A DNA stretch of 42,103 nt from CAYWNA01 sp964459305 (GTDB lineage: Bacteria; Planctomycetota; Planctomycetia; Pirellulales; Pirellulaceae). The position numbers and the translations under genes are program-made. This document shows positions 21,432 to 29,316 of the stretch, piece by piece. Below the pieces are notes generated by a model, which did not search any database, had not been told where the DNA came from, and worked only from the letters and a program-made list of their open reading frames with translations. Within the stretch, counting starts at the first letter, position 1, and every line of letters starts with the position of its first letter. The stretch lies in NCBI GenBank assembly GCA_964459305.1, contig CAYWNA010000099.1, positions 1 to 42,103 on the forward strand, read 5' to 3'.

Positions 21432-22748
21432 ATGCGTAGCCTGATTCTTGTCTTGCCCGCTGTTGCCTTGGCCTTTCTCAGTTGGGGTGTTTACGGCCCC
21501 GTACTGCACGAAGGCCAATACGCCATGGGCGCGCCGCTTGTGCCCAGCAGTCTTCGACCGTTCATCTGTGTCGGCATCGCCTATTTTTTGATTGCCGTGG
21601 TGGTTCCCGTCGCCCTGCTGGTAACGAAGGGCGAGAAAGGAAAATGGAAAACGACCGGCGCGATTTGGTCCTTTGCTGCTGGTGCGGCGGGCGCAATTGG
21701 GGCACTGGGGATCATCGTGGCGTTCAAGTTTCGGGGCAATCCCATCTACGTCATGCCGCTGGTTTTCGGTTTGGCCCCGGTTGTCAACACACTGCTCACC
21801 ATGGCCATGACCAGGACCTTTCGACAGGCCAGCGCGGTTTTCTTTGGCGGCATCATCGTGGTTGCCATCGGCGCCGCGGGCGTGTTGTTCCTCAAGCCGG
21901 TTGCGAAAAACGTCACCGTAACGACATCGCCCGGTGGTTCGGTTACGGTGACGCTGAGGCAATTGGTCCATGCCGAAAACGGCGTCAGTGAGTGGACGAC
22001 CAAGGAATGGTCAGCGGAAAGCGTCGACGAACTGCAAACAAGCGACGAATTTGGCAAGGCCTACAGGTTATACCTCAAGAAGCAGCCACTGACGCTGCGG
22101 CAGTTCACAATGGTCATGGCAGCCGTCGGTCTTACGGCTTTGTGTTGGGGCAGTTACGGTCCTATTCTTCACAAAGGCCAGGCGAAGATGGACGGCAGTC
22201 GCTTGCGGCCGCTGCTGTGCGTGGGCCTAGCGTATTTCGTCATTGCCGTTCTCGCCCCTCTGCCGCTGCTGCAGACGTTTGACGAACCTGGAGGCTGGAC
22301 ACTGATCGGCGCCGCCTGGTCGTTGGGTGCCGGCGCCGCCGGGGCGATCGGGGCGCTGGGCATCATCATGGCGTTCAACCTCGGCGGCAAGCCGATCTAC
22401 GTCATGCCGCTGGTTTTTGGATGCGCACCAGTCGTGAATACGCTGACCACGATTGCTTCGGAGGGCACGGCCGACGAGGTGACGGTGCCGTTTTCTGTCA
22501 GCCTATTACTGGTAATCGCCGGTGCCGTCGTGGTGCTGGTGTTCGCTCCCAAATCCCCCAAAAAAGCTGCGACGGACGAGGACGAGGGCTCTTGGGATGG
22601 CTCGGACAGCAGCTCGGGAAGTGGTGCCTTCAAATCGCTTGTGCTGGGCGAAAGCGAGACAGAAACGCCCACTAAGTCCGCTTCCAGTGCCGAGCTCGAC
22701 GAAGATACTCGCGATTGGGAAGACACGATAGACCGCCTGATCGAGTGA
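21432..22748 (+). CDS. Ten-helix membrane protein made of two similar halves, DMT-transporter-like
   Basis: A 438-residue inner-membrane protein. Two clearly homologous halves (about 18-155 and 239-372) share WG-YGP-LH-GQ, LRP--CVG-AYF-IAV, GAGAAGAIGALGII and PIYVMPLVFG-APVVNT, each with about five predicted helices. Ten helices as 5+5 is the layout of drug/metabolite transporters, so small-molecule export or sugar uptake is possible, but I do not recognise a specific family. The halves are joined by a soluble segment of about 65 residues with a conserved-looking GGSVTVTLRQLV strand. The C-terminal tail (373-438) is acidic and Ser-rich and probably cytoplasmic. There is a weak ribosome binding site before ATG 21432. 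Confidence 0.78.
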   Translation: MRSLILVLPAVALAFLSWGVYGPVLHEGQYAMGAPLVPSSLRPFICVGIAYFLIAVVVPVALLVTKGEKGKWKTTGAIWSFAAGAAGAIGALGIIVAFKFRGNPIYVMPLVFGLAPVVNTLLTMAMTRTFRQASAVFFGGIIVVAIGAAGVLFLKPVAKNVTVTTSPGGSVTVTLRQLVHAENGVSEWTTKEWSAESVDELQTSDEFGKAYRLYLKKQPLTLRQFTMVMAAVGLTALCWGSYGPILHKGQAKMDGSRLRPLLCVGLAYFVIAVLAPLPLLQTFDEPGGWTLIGAAWSLGAGAAGAIGALGIIMAFNLGGKPIYVMPLVFGCAPVVNTLTTIASEGTADEVTVPFSVSLLLVIAGAVVVLVFAPKSPKKAATDEDEGSWDGSDSSSGSGAFKSLVLGESETETPTKSASSAELDEDTRDWEDTIDRLIE

Positions 22749-22945
22749 GATGCCCTCTTTGATGCCATTCCGGCCGAATCGCGAAAGCCCGCGCCCGTCC
22801 GGGGCGAACGCGATATTTCCTTGACCGCTTCTGTGTCCCGTCTATGATTCCCTTACCAGTTTCCATGTCAGCCCCCGCGGGGATGCGGGAGTGAGGAGGT
22901 GCACAGGCGGGACGCTCGTGCCATCGAAAACGGAGTTAAAAAAAG

Positions 22946-24049
22946 ATGGAACGGGTTCTGACAGTCGCTTCGGTTTTCCATTCCTTTCGAGCCCTGCAGT
23001 CGTATTGGCCGGCCTTCATTTTGTGCCTCGCCTTCCCAATTTCCTTCAGTGCTAGCGTTGAGGCGTACGCGGCCCGCGGCACACCGCCGCGAGTCTATTT
23101 CGACCTTGCTCCTGCTGTCGCATGTCAGGATGTAACGCCGTCTGAATTCGCTGAGGCGAATCCCGATGAGAAACTCGTCCAGGCGACCTTCGAAGTCTCA
23201 TCGCTGATCCGTAGCGGCAAGGAAGATGATCTCATCCAGTTCTTCTATCGCGTGGAAAGCTTGAAGCAGACCATCCGTATCGTCGATTACTCGCCCAAGA
23301 CCACTTTGGCCAGCGACGTGGCAGGCAACCTAAGCATCGAGAAAAAGAAGGAGGCAACAAATCACATCGGGCTGGCGTTGACTGGCCCTTTCGACTGGCC
23401 CGTGAAGGCATCGGGCTCAGGCGATTTGGGCTCGAAGTCGCTGGGCGCCGTGCGGTACGAGTTGTTACCACAGATGGTCGCCGTTGCAGCCAGCGGCACG
23501 ATTCACCGCGGTTATGGTGTCTACTTCAAGCTCCGACCATCGCGGGGGACGTCACTAGAAGGTGCGAAGGAGTTGACCGTAGTTTTTCGCGTGCCGACCG
23601 AGTGGCGAGGTGATTACGTCCAGCTTTCCTGTAATGCGATTGGGATACGTCGCGGTGTGGTTCCGCCGCTGGATGAGCGCGCTGTCTGTGGGGCACGCAG
23701 ATTCATCGTCCCCCTTTACGTAGAAGGCGATGCATCGGCCAAGGCTGCGGCCGAACGACTAGTGCGGGCCGAGTCCGAATTGCTAAGAAGCGTTTCCGCC
23801 AACCGGCGCGAAATCGAGAAACGCCTGTATCCCACCATTGCGCACAAGATCGGGGCGTTCTTGGACGTTATCGAACCTACATTCCCGGACGATTGGGCCG
23901 AGCATTTGATCTACGGCCCGGACCATGGCGAGATCGATGGAATCGTCGATCGTCTGCCGTCGGAAGTGCGGCACGCAGTGGCCGAATACTCGGTCGCCAG
24001 ACACGAGCTGTTTCGGCTGGGAGCGACCCCAAGGTCGGAGGTGCAATAG
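22946..24049 (+). CDS. Exported protein of unknown function
   Basis: I do not recognise this 367-residue protein. The N-terminus has a hydrophobic signal-like stretch (WPAFILCLAFPISFSASVEA, about 26-45). The middle (60-250) looks like a beta-rich domain with VYFKLRPSRGTSLEGAKELT, then VVFRVPTEWRGDYVQLSC. The last 100 residues are helical (AAAERLVRAESELLRSVSA, RLPSEVRHAVAEYSVARHEL) with a conserved-looking IEPTFPDDW. ATG 22946 follows GGAG plus an A-run. Codon use and length are as in neighbouring genes, so it is a real gene. The downstream asnS start is separated by 190 bp holding a palindrome. Confidence 0.75.
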   Translation: MERVLTVASVFHSFRALQSYWPAFILCLAFPISFSASVEAYAARGTPPRVYFDLAPAVACQDVTPSEFAEANPDEKLVQATFEVSSLIRSGKEDDLIQFFYRVESLKQTIRIVDYSPKTTLASDVAGNLSIEKKKEATNHIGLALTGPFDWPVKASGSGDLGSKSLGAVRYELLPQMVAVAASGTIHRGYGVYFKLRPSRGTSLEGAKELTVVFRVPTEWRGDYVQLSCNAIGIRRGVVPPLDERAVCGARRFIVPLYVEGDASAKAAAERLVRAESELLRSVSANRREIEKRLYPTIAHKIGAFLDVIEPTFPDDWAEHLIYGPDHGEIDGIVDRLPSEVRHAVAEYSVARHELFRLGATPRSEVQ

Positions 24050-24096
24050 CAGCGGGTTGGGAAAATGGCTAGGATATGGCCTTCATGCTGCACGCT

Positions 24097-24164
24097 GTAG
24101 CCGGATTCGCCCGAGTTTGGGATTTTCCACTCCAAACGGTCCAAAGTCTGGCGACTTCGGCTAC
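24097..24164 (+). repeat. GTAG-type palindromic repeat, core copy D
   Basis: GTAGCCGGATTCGCCCGAG to TCTGGCGACTTCGGCTAC. It resembles the inner core of the long composite repeats (copies A-C) but lacks their outer arms. It lies in the short space before asnS, so it may affect that transcript. Confidence 0.8.
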
Positions 24165-24239
24165 CATGACTTCCGGATCTATTTCGGCCACGATCCTCGC
24201 TTTCAACTACGCCGCGTAAATTTTGCAGGGGATGCCTCC

Positions 24240-25631
24240 ATGGAAACAACTCGCGTTGTCGACGCTCGCAAACCAGAAGCAATCGGCAGCCAAGTGCGCG
24301 TGCAGGGCTGGATTCGCACTCGCCGTGATTCGAAGGGCGGCTTCAGCTTTCTGGAAGTGAACGACGGCTCCTGTCTGGCCAATCTACAAATCATCGCCGA
24401 AGGCAGCCTGCCAAATTACGAGTCGGAGGTGAAGAAACTGACCGCCGGCTGCAGCGTTTCGGTGGAGGGCGAAGTCAAGCCGTCTGGCGGCAAGGGGCAA
24501 GACACCGAAGTGTTGGCGTCGCGGGTCGTCGTCCATGGCTGGTCGGATCCCGAATCGTATCCCCTTCAGAAGAAACGCCACTCCTTCGAGAAACTGCGCG
24601 AGTGGGCTCACTTGCGTCCGAGAACCAACACGTTCGGTGCGGTGGCTCGCGTGAGGAACTGTATCTGCCGGTCGATCCACGACTTCTTCCAGGAAGAAGA
24701 TTTCCTGTACATCCACACACCGATCATCACCGCCAGCGACTGCGAAGGTGCCGGCGAGATGTTCAAGGTTACGGCGTTTGAGCTCGATAAGGTCCCGGAG
24801 CAAGAGGGCAAAGTTGACTACTCAATGGACTTTTTCGACCGTCCTTCGTACCTGACGGTGAGTGGCCAATTGGAGGCAGAGATCTTCGCAACAGCATTAG
24901 GCAAGGTGTACACGTTCGGACCGACTTTTCGCGCGGAGAATTCGAACACGTCGCGCCATTTGGCCGAGTTCTGGATGATCGAGCCGGAAATGGCATTCTA
25001 CGAACTGAACGACAACATGGACCTGGCCGAACGCTTCCTCAAACGCATCTGCCGCGACGTGCTCGACCAGTGTGAAGAGGACATGCAGTTCTTCAACCAG
25101 CGGATCGACAAGTCCGTGATCGAGACGGTGAATGGGATCATTCAAGGCGAGTTCGTGCGTTTGCCGTACACCGAAGCGATAGAGATCCTGACCGAAAGCG
25201 GCGAGAAGTTCGAATTTCCTGTCGCGTGGGGCACGGACTTGCAGTCCGAACACGAGCGTTATCTGACCGAGCAGCACTTTGGCCGCCCTGTGATTTTGTA
25301 CGATTACCCAAGTAGCATCAAACCGTTTTACATGCGCGTGAATGACGATGGCCGGACGGTGCGGGCGATGGACGTATTAGCTCCAAAAGTGGGCGAGATC
25401 ATCGGCGGCAGTCAGCGCGAGGAACGACTCGACGTGCTCGCAAGTCGCATGAAGGAGCAGGAGCTAGACGCCGAAGACTACTGGTGGTACCTCGATCTGC
25501 GCCGTTACGGCACGGTACCCCACGCGGGATTTGGATTGGGGCTTGAGCGGCTGGTCCAGTTTGCGACCGGCATGGCCAACATCCGCGATGTGATTCCTTT
25601 CCCGCGGACCCCAGGTAACGCGGAATTTTGA
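24240..25631 (+). CDS. asnS: Asparaginyl-tRNA synthetase
   Basis: Class IIb aminoacyl-tRNA synthetase that charges tRNA-Asn. Length 463 is close to the E. coli enzyme. ATG 24240 follows an AGGGG; longer in-frame readings run into the preceding gene and are rejected. The N-terminal OB fold (about 1-110) has VRVQGWIRTRRDSKGGFSFL, the AsnRS form of this strand. The catalytic domain shows motif 2 (FRAENSNTSRHLAEFWMIE, residues 230-248) and motif 3 (GFGLGLERL, 430-438), ending in the family-typical IPFPRTPGNAEF. The SNTSRH segment separates it from aspartyl enzymes. Confidence 0.96.
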   Translation: METTRVVDARKPEAIGSQVRVQGWIRTRRDSKGGFSFLEVNDGSCLANLQIIAEGSLPNYESEVKKLTAGCSVSVEGEVKPSGGKGQDTEVLASRVVVHGWSDPESYPLQKKRHSFEKLREWAHLRPRTNTFGAVARVRNCICRSIHDFFQEEDFLYIHTPIITASDCEGAGEMFKVTAFELDKVPEQEGKVDYSMDFFDRPSYLTVSGQLEAEIFATALGKVYTFGPTFRAENSNTSRHLAEFWMIEPEMAFYELNDNMDLAERFLKRICRDVLDQCEEDMQFFNQRIDKSVIETVNGIIQGEFVRLPYTEAIEILTESGEKFEFPVAWGTDLQSEHERYLTEQHFGRPVILYDYPSSIKPFYMRVNDDGRTVRAMDVLAPKVGEIIGGSQREERLDVLASRMKEQELDAEDYWWYLDLRRYGTVPHAGFGLGLERLVQFATGMANIRDVIPFPRTPGNAEF

Positions 25632-25750
25632 TCGCTCGCCCCCGCCAAACGAGTGTGGCAATCACAATAGTGGCAGACCAAAGACGAATAGATGAATGAC
25701 CGAGCCAACTGTTTGAGAATCTACTGGCCGGGGTGTGGTCAGGGAGACTG

Positions 25751-25873
25751 TACCACCCGCGGTCAGGAGTGACACTTTTCCGCATGTAGCCGAAGTCGCC
25801 AGACTTTGGCCTGCGTAGGGAAAAACCAAACTCTGGCGAGTTCGGCTACAGGTCAGACTTGTCCGCGGATGGT
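25751..25873 (-). repeat. Long composite palindromic repeat, copy B (inverted)
   Basis: Reverse complement of copy A over almost its whole length. The inner GTAG...CTAC core is 25786-25849 and the outer arms are TACCACCCGCGG and CCGCGGATGGTGT. It fills most of the 283 bp between asnS and the NfeD gene. Confidence 0.9.
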
Positions 25874-25914
25874 GTTTAATTCAGTCGTATCGCATGTTCT
25901 CGGGGTTGGACAAA

Positions 25915-27456
25915 ATGATTCGACTTGCATCTCAAACCGCCGTTTCTTGTGTCCTGAGCGTTCTCTGCGTTGGGTCATGCTTGTGGACCAGCCCGATGGG
26001 GGCGTATGCCCAGCAAGCTGACGAAGCGCGGTCGGAATACTCGCGTGCCGTGCTGATTCGCTTCGAGGGGACCATTTCACCGCTGCTGGAGCAGTTTCTC
26101 TATCGCAAGTTGAAGGTCGCGGAAAGCGAGAATGCCGACTTGGTGATTGTGGAGATCGACAGTCCGGGCGGATTTGTGGAATCAAGTTTCAACATTGCTC
26201 ATCGCCTGCGGGATCTAGATTGGGCGCATACCATCGCATTCGTGCCCCGCGAAGCACTCAGCGGCGCCGCAATCGTCGCGTTGGGCTGTGACGAGATCAT
26301 CATGCGCCCCGATGCGGTTCTGGGCGACGCGGGACCGATATTCCTGGGCGAGGATGCGTTGTTTCGTCATGCGCCGGAAAAAGTCCGCAGCGATCTGGCC
26401 CGCAAAATCCGCGATTTGGCTGCTGCCAAACATCGGCCCCCAGCCTTGGCCGAAGCCATGGTCGACATGGATCTGGTCGTGTATCACGTCAAGCACCGCC
26501 AAACGGGCGCCGAATCGTTTATGTCGGATGCCGAGCTTGAATCGTCAAACAATGCCGACATCTGGGAAAAAGGCAAACCAGTGATCGAGTCGCGCAAAGA
26601 GCATTTCCTTGAAGTCAACGGCGAACGGGCCATCGAATTGCAATTGGGTGAAGGCAATGCCGCGGATCGCGACGAACTGAAGCAACTGCTGGGACTTGCC
26701 GAAGATCCGCTGGTTCTCGAATCCAGCGGCATGGACACGGCTGTTTTTGTTTTGAATCTGCCCATCGTCACGGGCCTGTTGTTCGTGATCGGGATGATCG
26801 CGTTGTACATCGAGTTCAGCGCGCCGGGAATTAGTATCGGCGGACTGATCTCGGTTCTGTGTTTCGCCCTGTTTTTCTGGAGTCGCTTCTTGGGCGGGAC
26901 CGCGGAAGTGCTGGAAGTTATTCTGTTCCTGCTTGGGGTCGTGTTCATCGCGGTCGAGGTGTTCGTGATTCCGGGATTTGGTGTGGCCGGCATTGCGGGC
27001 TCGCTGCTGATACTGGTCAGCCTCATCAGGGCCTGCCAAGGTTTTTGGATTCCAGAAACCGGACGAGAGCTGGACACATTTGCCACGTCGCTCTTGGTGC
27101 TCGCTTGTTCCGGCGGGGCGTCTGTTGTTGCGGCCATGGCTTTGAGTCGCTATTTCGATGTGTTGCCGGTATTCGGCCGGCTGGTATTGAAGCCGCAGCA
27201 AGCCGAAAGCTCCGCCGAGGCGGAATCATCAGGAGACAAGTCCGTACCCGTCAATCAACCATCCAGCCCGTTTGGAGTAGATATCGGCGACTGGGGGGTC
27301 GCCTTATCGCCGCTGCGTCCCTCCGGCAAGGCCAGTTTTGGCGACCGGTATTTGGACGTCATCACAGACGGGTCCTACGTCGATAACGGCCGACAGGTCC
27401 GTATTATCGAAATTCAGGGCAATCGCATCGTTGTGCGAGAAGTGGATGAGGCATAG
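25915..27456 (+). CDS. NfeD-family membrane-bound serine protease (long form)
   Basis: A ClpP-class membrane protease of 513 residues from ATG 25915; an ATG 21 bases upstream is also possible (residue numbers below count from it). A signal peptide is followed by a serine-protease domain: EIDSPGGFVESS (87-98) shapes the oxyanion hole, Ser123 in ALSGAAIVAL is the likely nucleophile, and Lys163 in PEKVRSDL is the likely general base, 40 residues later as in the archaeal NfeD catalytic dyad. Several membrane helices follow (about 280-430), with VIPGFGVAGIAG typical of NfeD, and a C-terminal OB-fold domain (GKASFGDRYLDV to NRIVVREVDEA). Long NfeD proteins are often paired with a stomatin-like gene, but none is seen here. 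Confidence 0.9.
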   Translation: MIRLASQTAVSCVLSVLCVGSCLWTSPMGAYAQQADEARSEYSRAVLIRFEGTISPLLEQFLYRKLKVAESENADLVIVEIDSPGGFVESSFNIAHRLRDLDWAHTIAFVPREALSGAAIVALGCDEIIMRPDAVLGDAGPIFLGEDALFRHAPEKVRSDLARKIRDLAAAKHRPPALAEAMVDMDLVVYHVKHRQTGAESFMSDAELESSNNADIWEKGKPVIESRKEHFLEVNGERAIELQLGEGNAADRDELKQLLGLAEDPLVLESSGMDTAVFVLNLPIVTGLLFVIGMIALYIEFSAPGISIGGLISVLCFALFFWSRFLGGTAEVLEVILFLLGVVFIAVEVFVIPGFGVAGIAGSLLILVSLIRACQGFWIPETGRELDTFATSLLVLACSGGASVVAAMALSRYFDVLPVFGRLVLKPQQAESSAEAESSGDKSVPVNQPSSPFGVDIGDWGVALSPLRPSGKASFGDRYLDVITDGSYVDNGRQVRIIEIQGNRIVVREVDEA

Positions 27457-27500
27457 GGCGATCCCGATTCTACCGCGTGCTCGGACGCAGGAGTGGATTT

Positions 27501-27569
27501 GTAGCTGGATTCGCAAGAATTCAGGTGGATTACGCCCCTCACCGCCTGAATTCTTGCGAATCCAGCTAC
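27501..27569. repeat. GTAG-type palindromic repeat before rpsD
   Basis: A perfect 25-bp inverted repeat: 27501-27525 (GTAGCTGGATTCGCAAGAAT...) pairs with 27545-27569. The stem differs from copies A-D but keeps GTAG and CTAC at the ends. Downstream, 27570-27907 holds no gene; a 7-bp hairpin (TCCCGCC-AGTG-GGCGGGA) is at 27649-27666. Confidence 0.9.
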
Positions 27570-27907
27570 GAGTTTTGTCGACGAATCCTTGCCGTACTGC
27601 AGACCCGTTCCTGCGCCCGGTGTGCTCGTAGGGCGCGAGCATCTTCGGATCCCGCCAGTGGGCGGGACGGAATGCCGATCGGCAAGCAATACCTCCTTTT
27701 TGATGCGTTCGCTGGGCGGCAGAGGGGTATTCCCCCTTGTCACGTTGGAAGAAATCCGGACAATTTGAAGGTTTGTCGGGTCTCGGTGCGCGACAGCCGA
27801 ACGAATTGCGGCAGATCCTCGTGATCGCTGGGATGCAATAGGGGCTGGGCAACCGGCGAAAACCACGACACACGCCTACTCGAAAGCCGTGAAGGAGAAG
27901 TGACTGC

Positions 27908-28516
27908 ATGGGTCGTTACAATGGTCCAAAGGCGAGAATCAACCGCCGCTTGAAGGCGCTGATTTATGAGACCGCTGGTGCCGCGCGTGCGGCGGAACGC
28001 CGCGAAGCACCGCCAGGAATGCACACACGTTTGCGCCGACCGACCAACTACGGATTGGCGTTGATGGAAAAGAAGAAGATCAAGCACTATTACGGCCTCG
28101 GCGAACGCCAATTGCGCCGTTACTTTAACGCGGTAGCGCCCAAGAAGGGTAACACCGGTGAAATGCTGTTGCTTTTGTGCGAGCGGCGGTTGGACAACGT
28201 AGTGCGCCGAGCCGGTTTCACGAAGACTCGCCCCCAGGCGCGCCAAGGGATCGTTCACGGCCATTTTCAGGTGAATGGCGTCAAAGTCACGACGCCCTCC
28301 TACTTTCTGCGCCCTGGCGATGTGATCACCGTCCGCAAGCGAGAGAACTTGCTGAATTTGTATCGAGAGCTCAGCGAGCAAAGCCTGGGCGAGACGCTCG
28401 ACTGGGTGACGTTCGATGCAGAGACATTGCGTGCCACAGTTCAGGGCCTACCCGCACCAACCGACATCAGCTTGCCCGTCGATGTCAATATGGTGATCGA
28501 ATTCCTGTCGCGCTAA
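27908..28516 (+). CDS. rpsD: 30S ribosomal protein S4
   Basis: Primary 16S rRNA-binding protein that starts assembly of the 30S body. At 202 residues it is of normal length. The N-terminus MGRYNGPKARINRR lacks the zinc-binding cysteines of the C+ form. The S4 RNA-binding domain spans about 93-150: ERRLDNVVRRAGFTKTRPQA, VNGVKVTTPSYFLRPGD. It ends in the usual VIEFLSR-type tail. AAGGAG precedes ATG 27908. Unlike in many bacteria it is not within an S13-S11-S4-rpoA cluster; it stands alone after a long leader. Confidence 0.96.
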   Translation: MGRYNGPKARINRRLKALIYETAGAARAAERREAPPGMHTRLRRPTNYGLALMEKKKIKHYYGLGERQLRRYFNAVAPKKGNTGEMLLLLCERRLDNVVRRAGFTKTRPQARQGIVHGHFQVNGVKVTTPSYFLRPGDVITVRKRENLLNLYRELSEQSLGETLDWVTFDAETLRATVQGLPAPTDISLPVDVNMVIEFLSR

Positions 28517-28608
28517 GACTGCGGACGAAACGGTTTCCATGTTTCAACCCGAAACGCTTGGGACGCGCGCCCGGTTGGACTTCTGAAGACGCCCATGAAT
28601 GCTCCCCG

Positions 28609-28644
28609 CGTGCCCGGCTTGTGAATCTGGTCAAACCGGGCACG
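28609..28644 (+). terminator. Hairpin downstream of rpsD
   Basis: CGTGCCCGG (28609-28617) pairs with CCGGGCACG (28636-28644) around an 18-base loop, about 90 bp after the rpsD stop. It has no following T-run, so it may be a weak or factor-dependent terminator. Confidence 0.4.
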
Positions 28645-28701
28645 TAGCAAACGTGCCCACATTCCGGGCCGTTCCCTTTCCCTGATCTGCCTCGTCGCAT
28701 C

Positions 28702-28829
28702 TATATCATCCGCGGACAAGTCTAACCTGTAGCCGAACTCGCCAGAGTTTGGTTTTTCTCTACACAGACCAAAGTCTGGCGACTTCGGCTACATGCGGAG
28801 AAGTGTCAATCCTGGCCGCGGATGGCATA
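28702..28829 (+). repeat. Long composite palindromic repeat, copy C
   Basis: Same orientation as copy A, about 128 bp, with core GTAG...CTAC at 28729-28792. The outer arms are TATATCATCCGCGG and CCGCGGATGGCATA, which pair with each other. It lies between rpsD and rsmA. Confidence 0.9.
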
Positions 28830-28830
28830 G

Positions 28831-28970
28831 CGAACAGGCCCTTCACTTCGACCTGAACTCTGGAAAGTAACACGTACGTTGCTGCGTCGCCAACGACATA
28901 AACGCTGTGTTCGCGGTATTCGTTGCCGTCCAGCGAGAACCCCAGCAGCCAGCCGCTGGCTCCGTAACCT
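28831..28970 (-). pseudogene. Possible remnant of a coding sequence
   Basis: On the minus strand one frame reads SGYGASGWLLGFSLDGNEYR, then EHSVYVVGDAATYVLLSRVQ, which looks like a normal globular protein rather than the Arg-rich noise of other frames here. Stop codons directly precede it, there is no start, and it runs into repeat copy C. It may be a gene remnant cut by the repeat. I cannot name the family. Confidence 0.25.
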
Positions 28971-29316
28971 GATTATCACGGCGCAAGCGGGGATGATGCG
29001 ACACTATTCCTCGCATGCGTTCCCATCACCACTAACCCTCGTTCTGTTTCGGCCATCCGTGTGGCTCTATCTGTGTGCGCCCCGCAATTCGCTGCGCACA
29101 CGGGTGTTAGAACCGACCCAGCATCGACAATTTGGTTTCGTTCGCGAAGACGCGAAGGGCCCACTCTGGACATTCCGAATTACGTAGCCATAGAGCAAAT
29201 CGCAATCGGTGGCGCCTCGCATACGTTTGGGGCTCGCTGGTTGACATTCTTCTGTGAACTCCCCAGACTGCTATTTGATCTGTCAGCCTCCAATTTCCGA
29301 TTGAGAACCCATCCCT
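28971..29316. other. Intergenic stretch before rsmA, no gene
   Basis: About 345 bp upstream of rsmA. Open frames here are short, rich in Arg and Ser, and start without ribosome binding sites. I see no palindrome, RNA gene or clear promoter. It presumably carries the promoter of the rsmA gene. Confidence 0.4.

Noticed and set aside
23925..24239. In-frame upstream extension of asnS
   Set aside because: It overlaps the preceding gene and a palindrome; the synthetase length and ribosome binding site fit ATG 24240.
13438..28829. Composite repeats considered as insertion sequences
   Set aside because: They are under 130 bp and carry no transposase frame; at most they are non-autonomous elements.
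28879..29187. Plus-strand frame between rpsD and rsmA
   Set aside because: Arg- and Ser-rich composition without motif; the more protein-like signal there is on the opposite strand.
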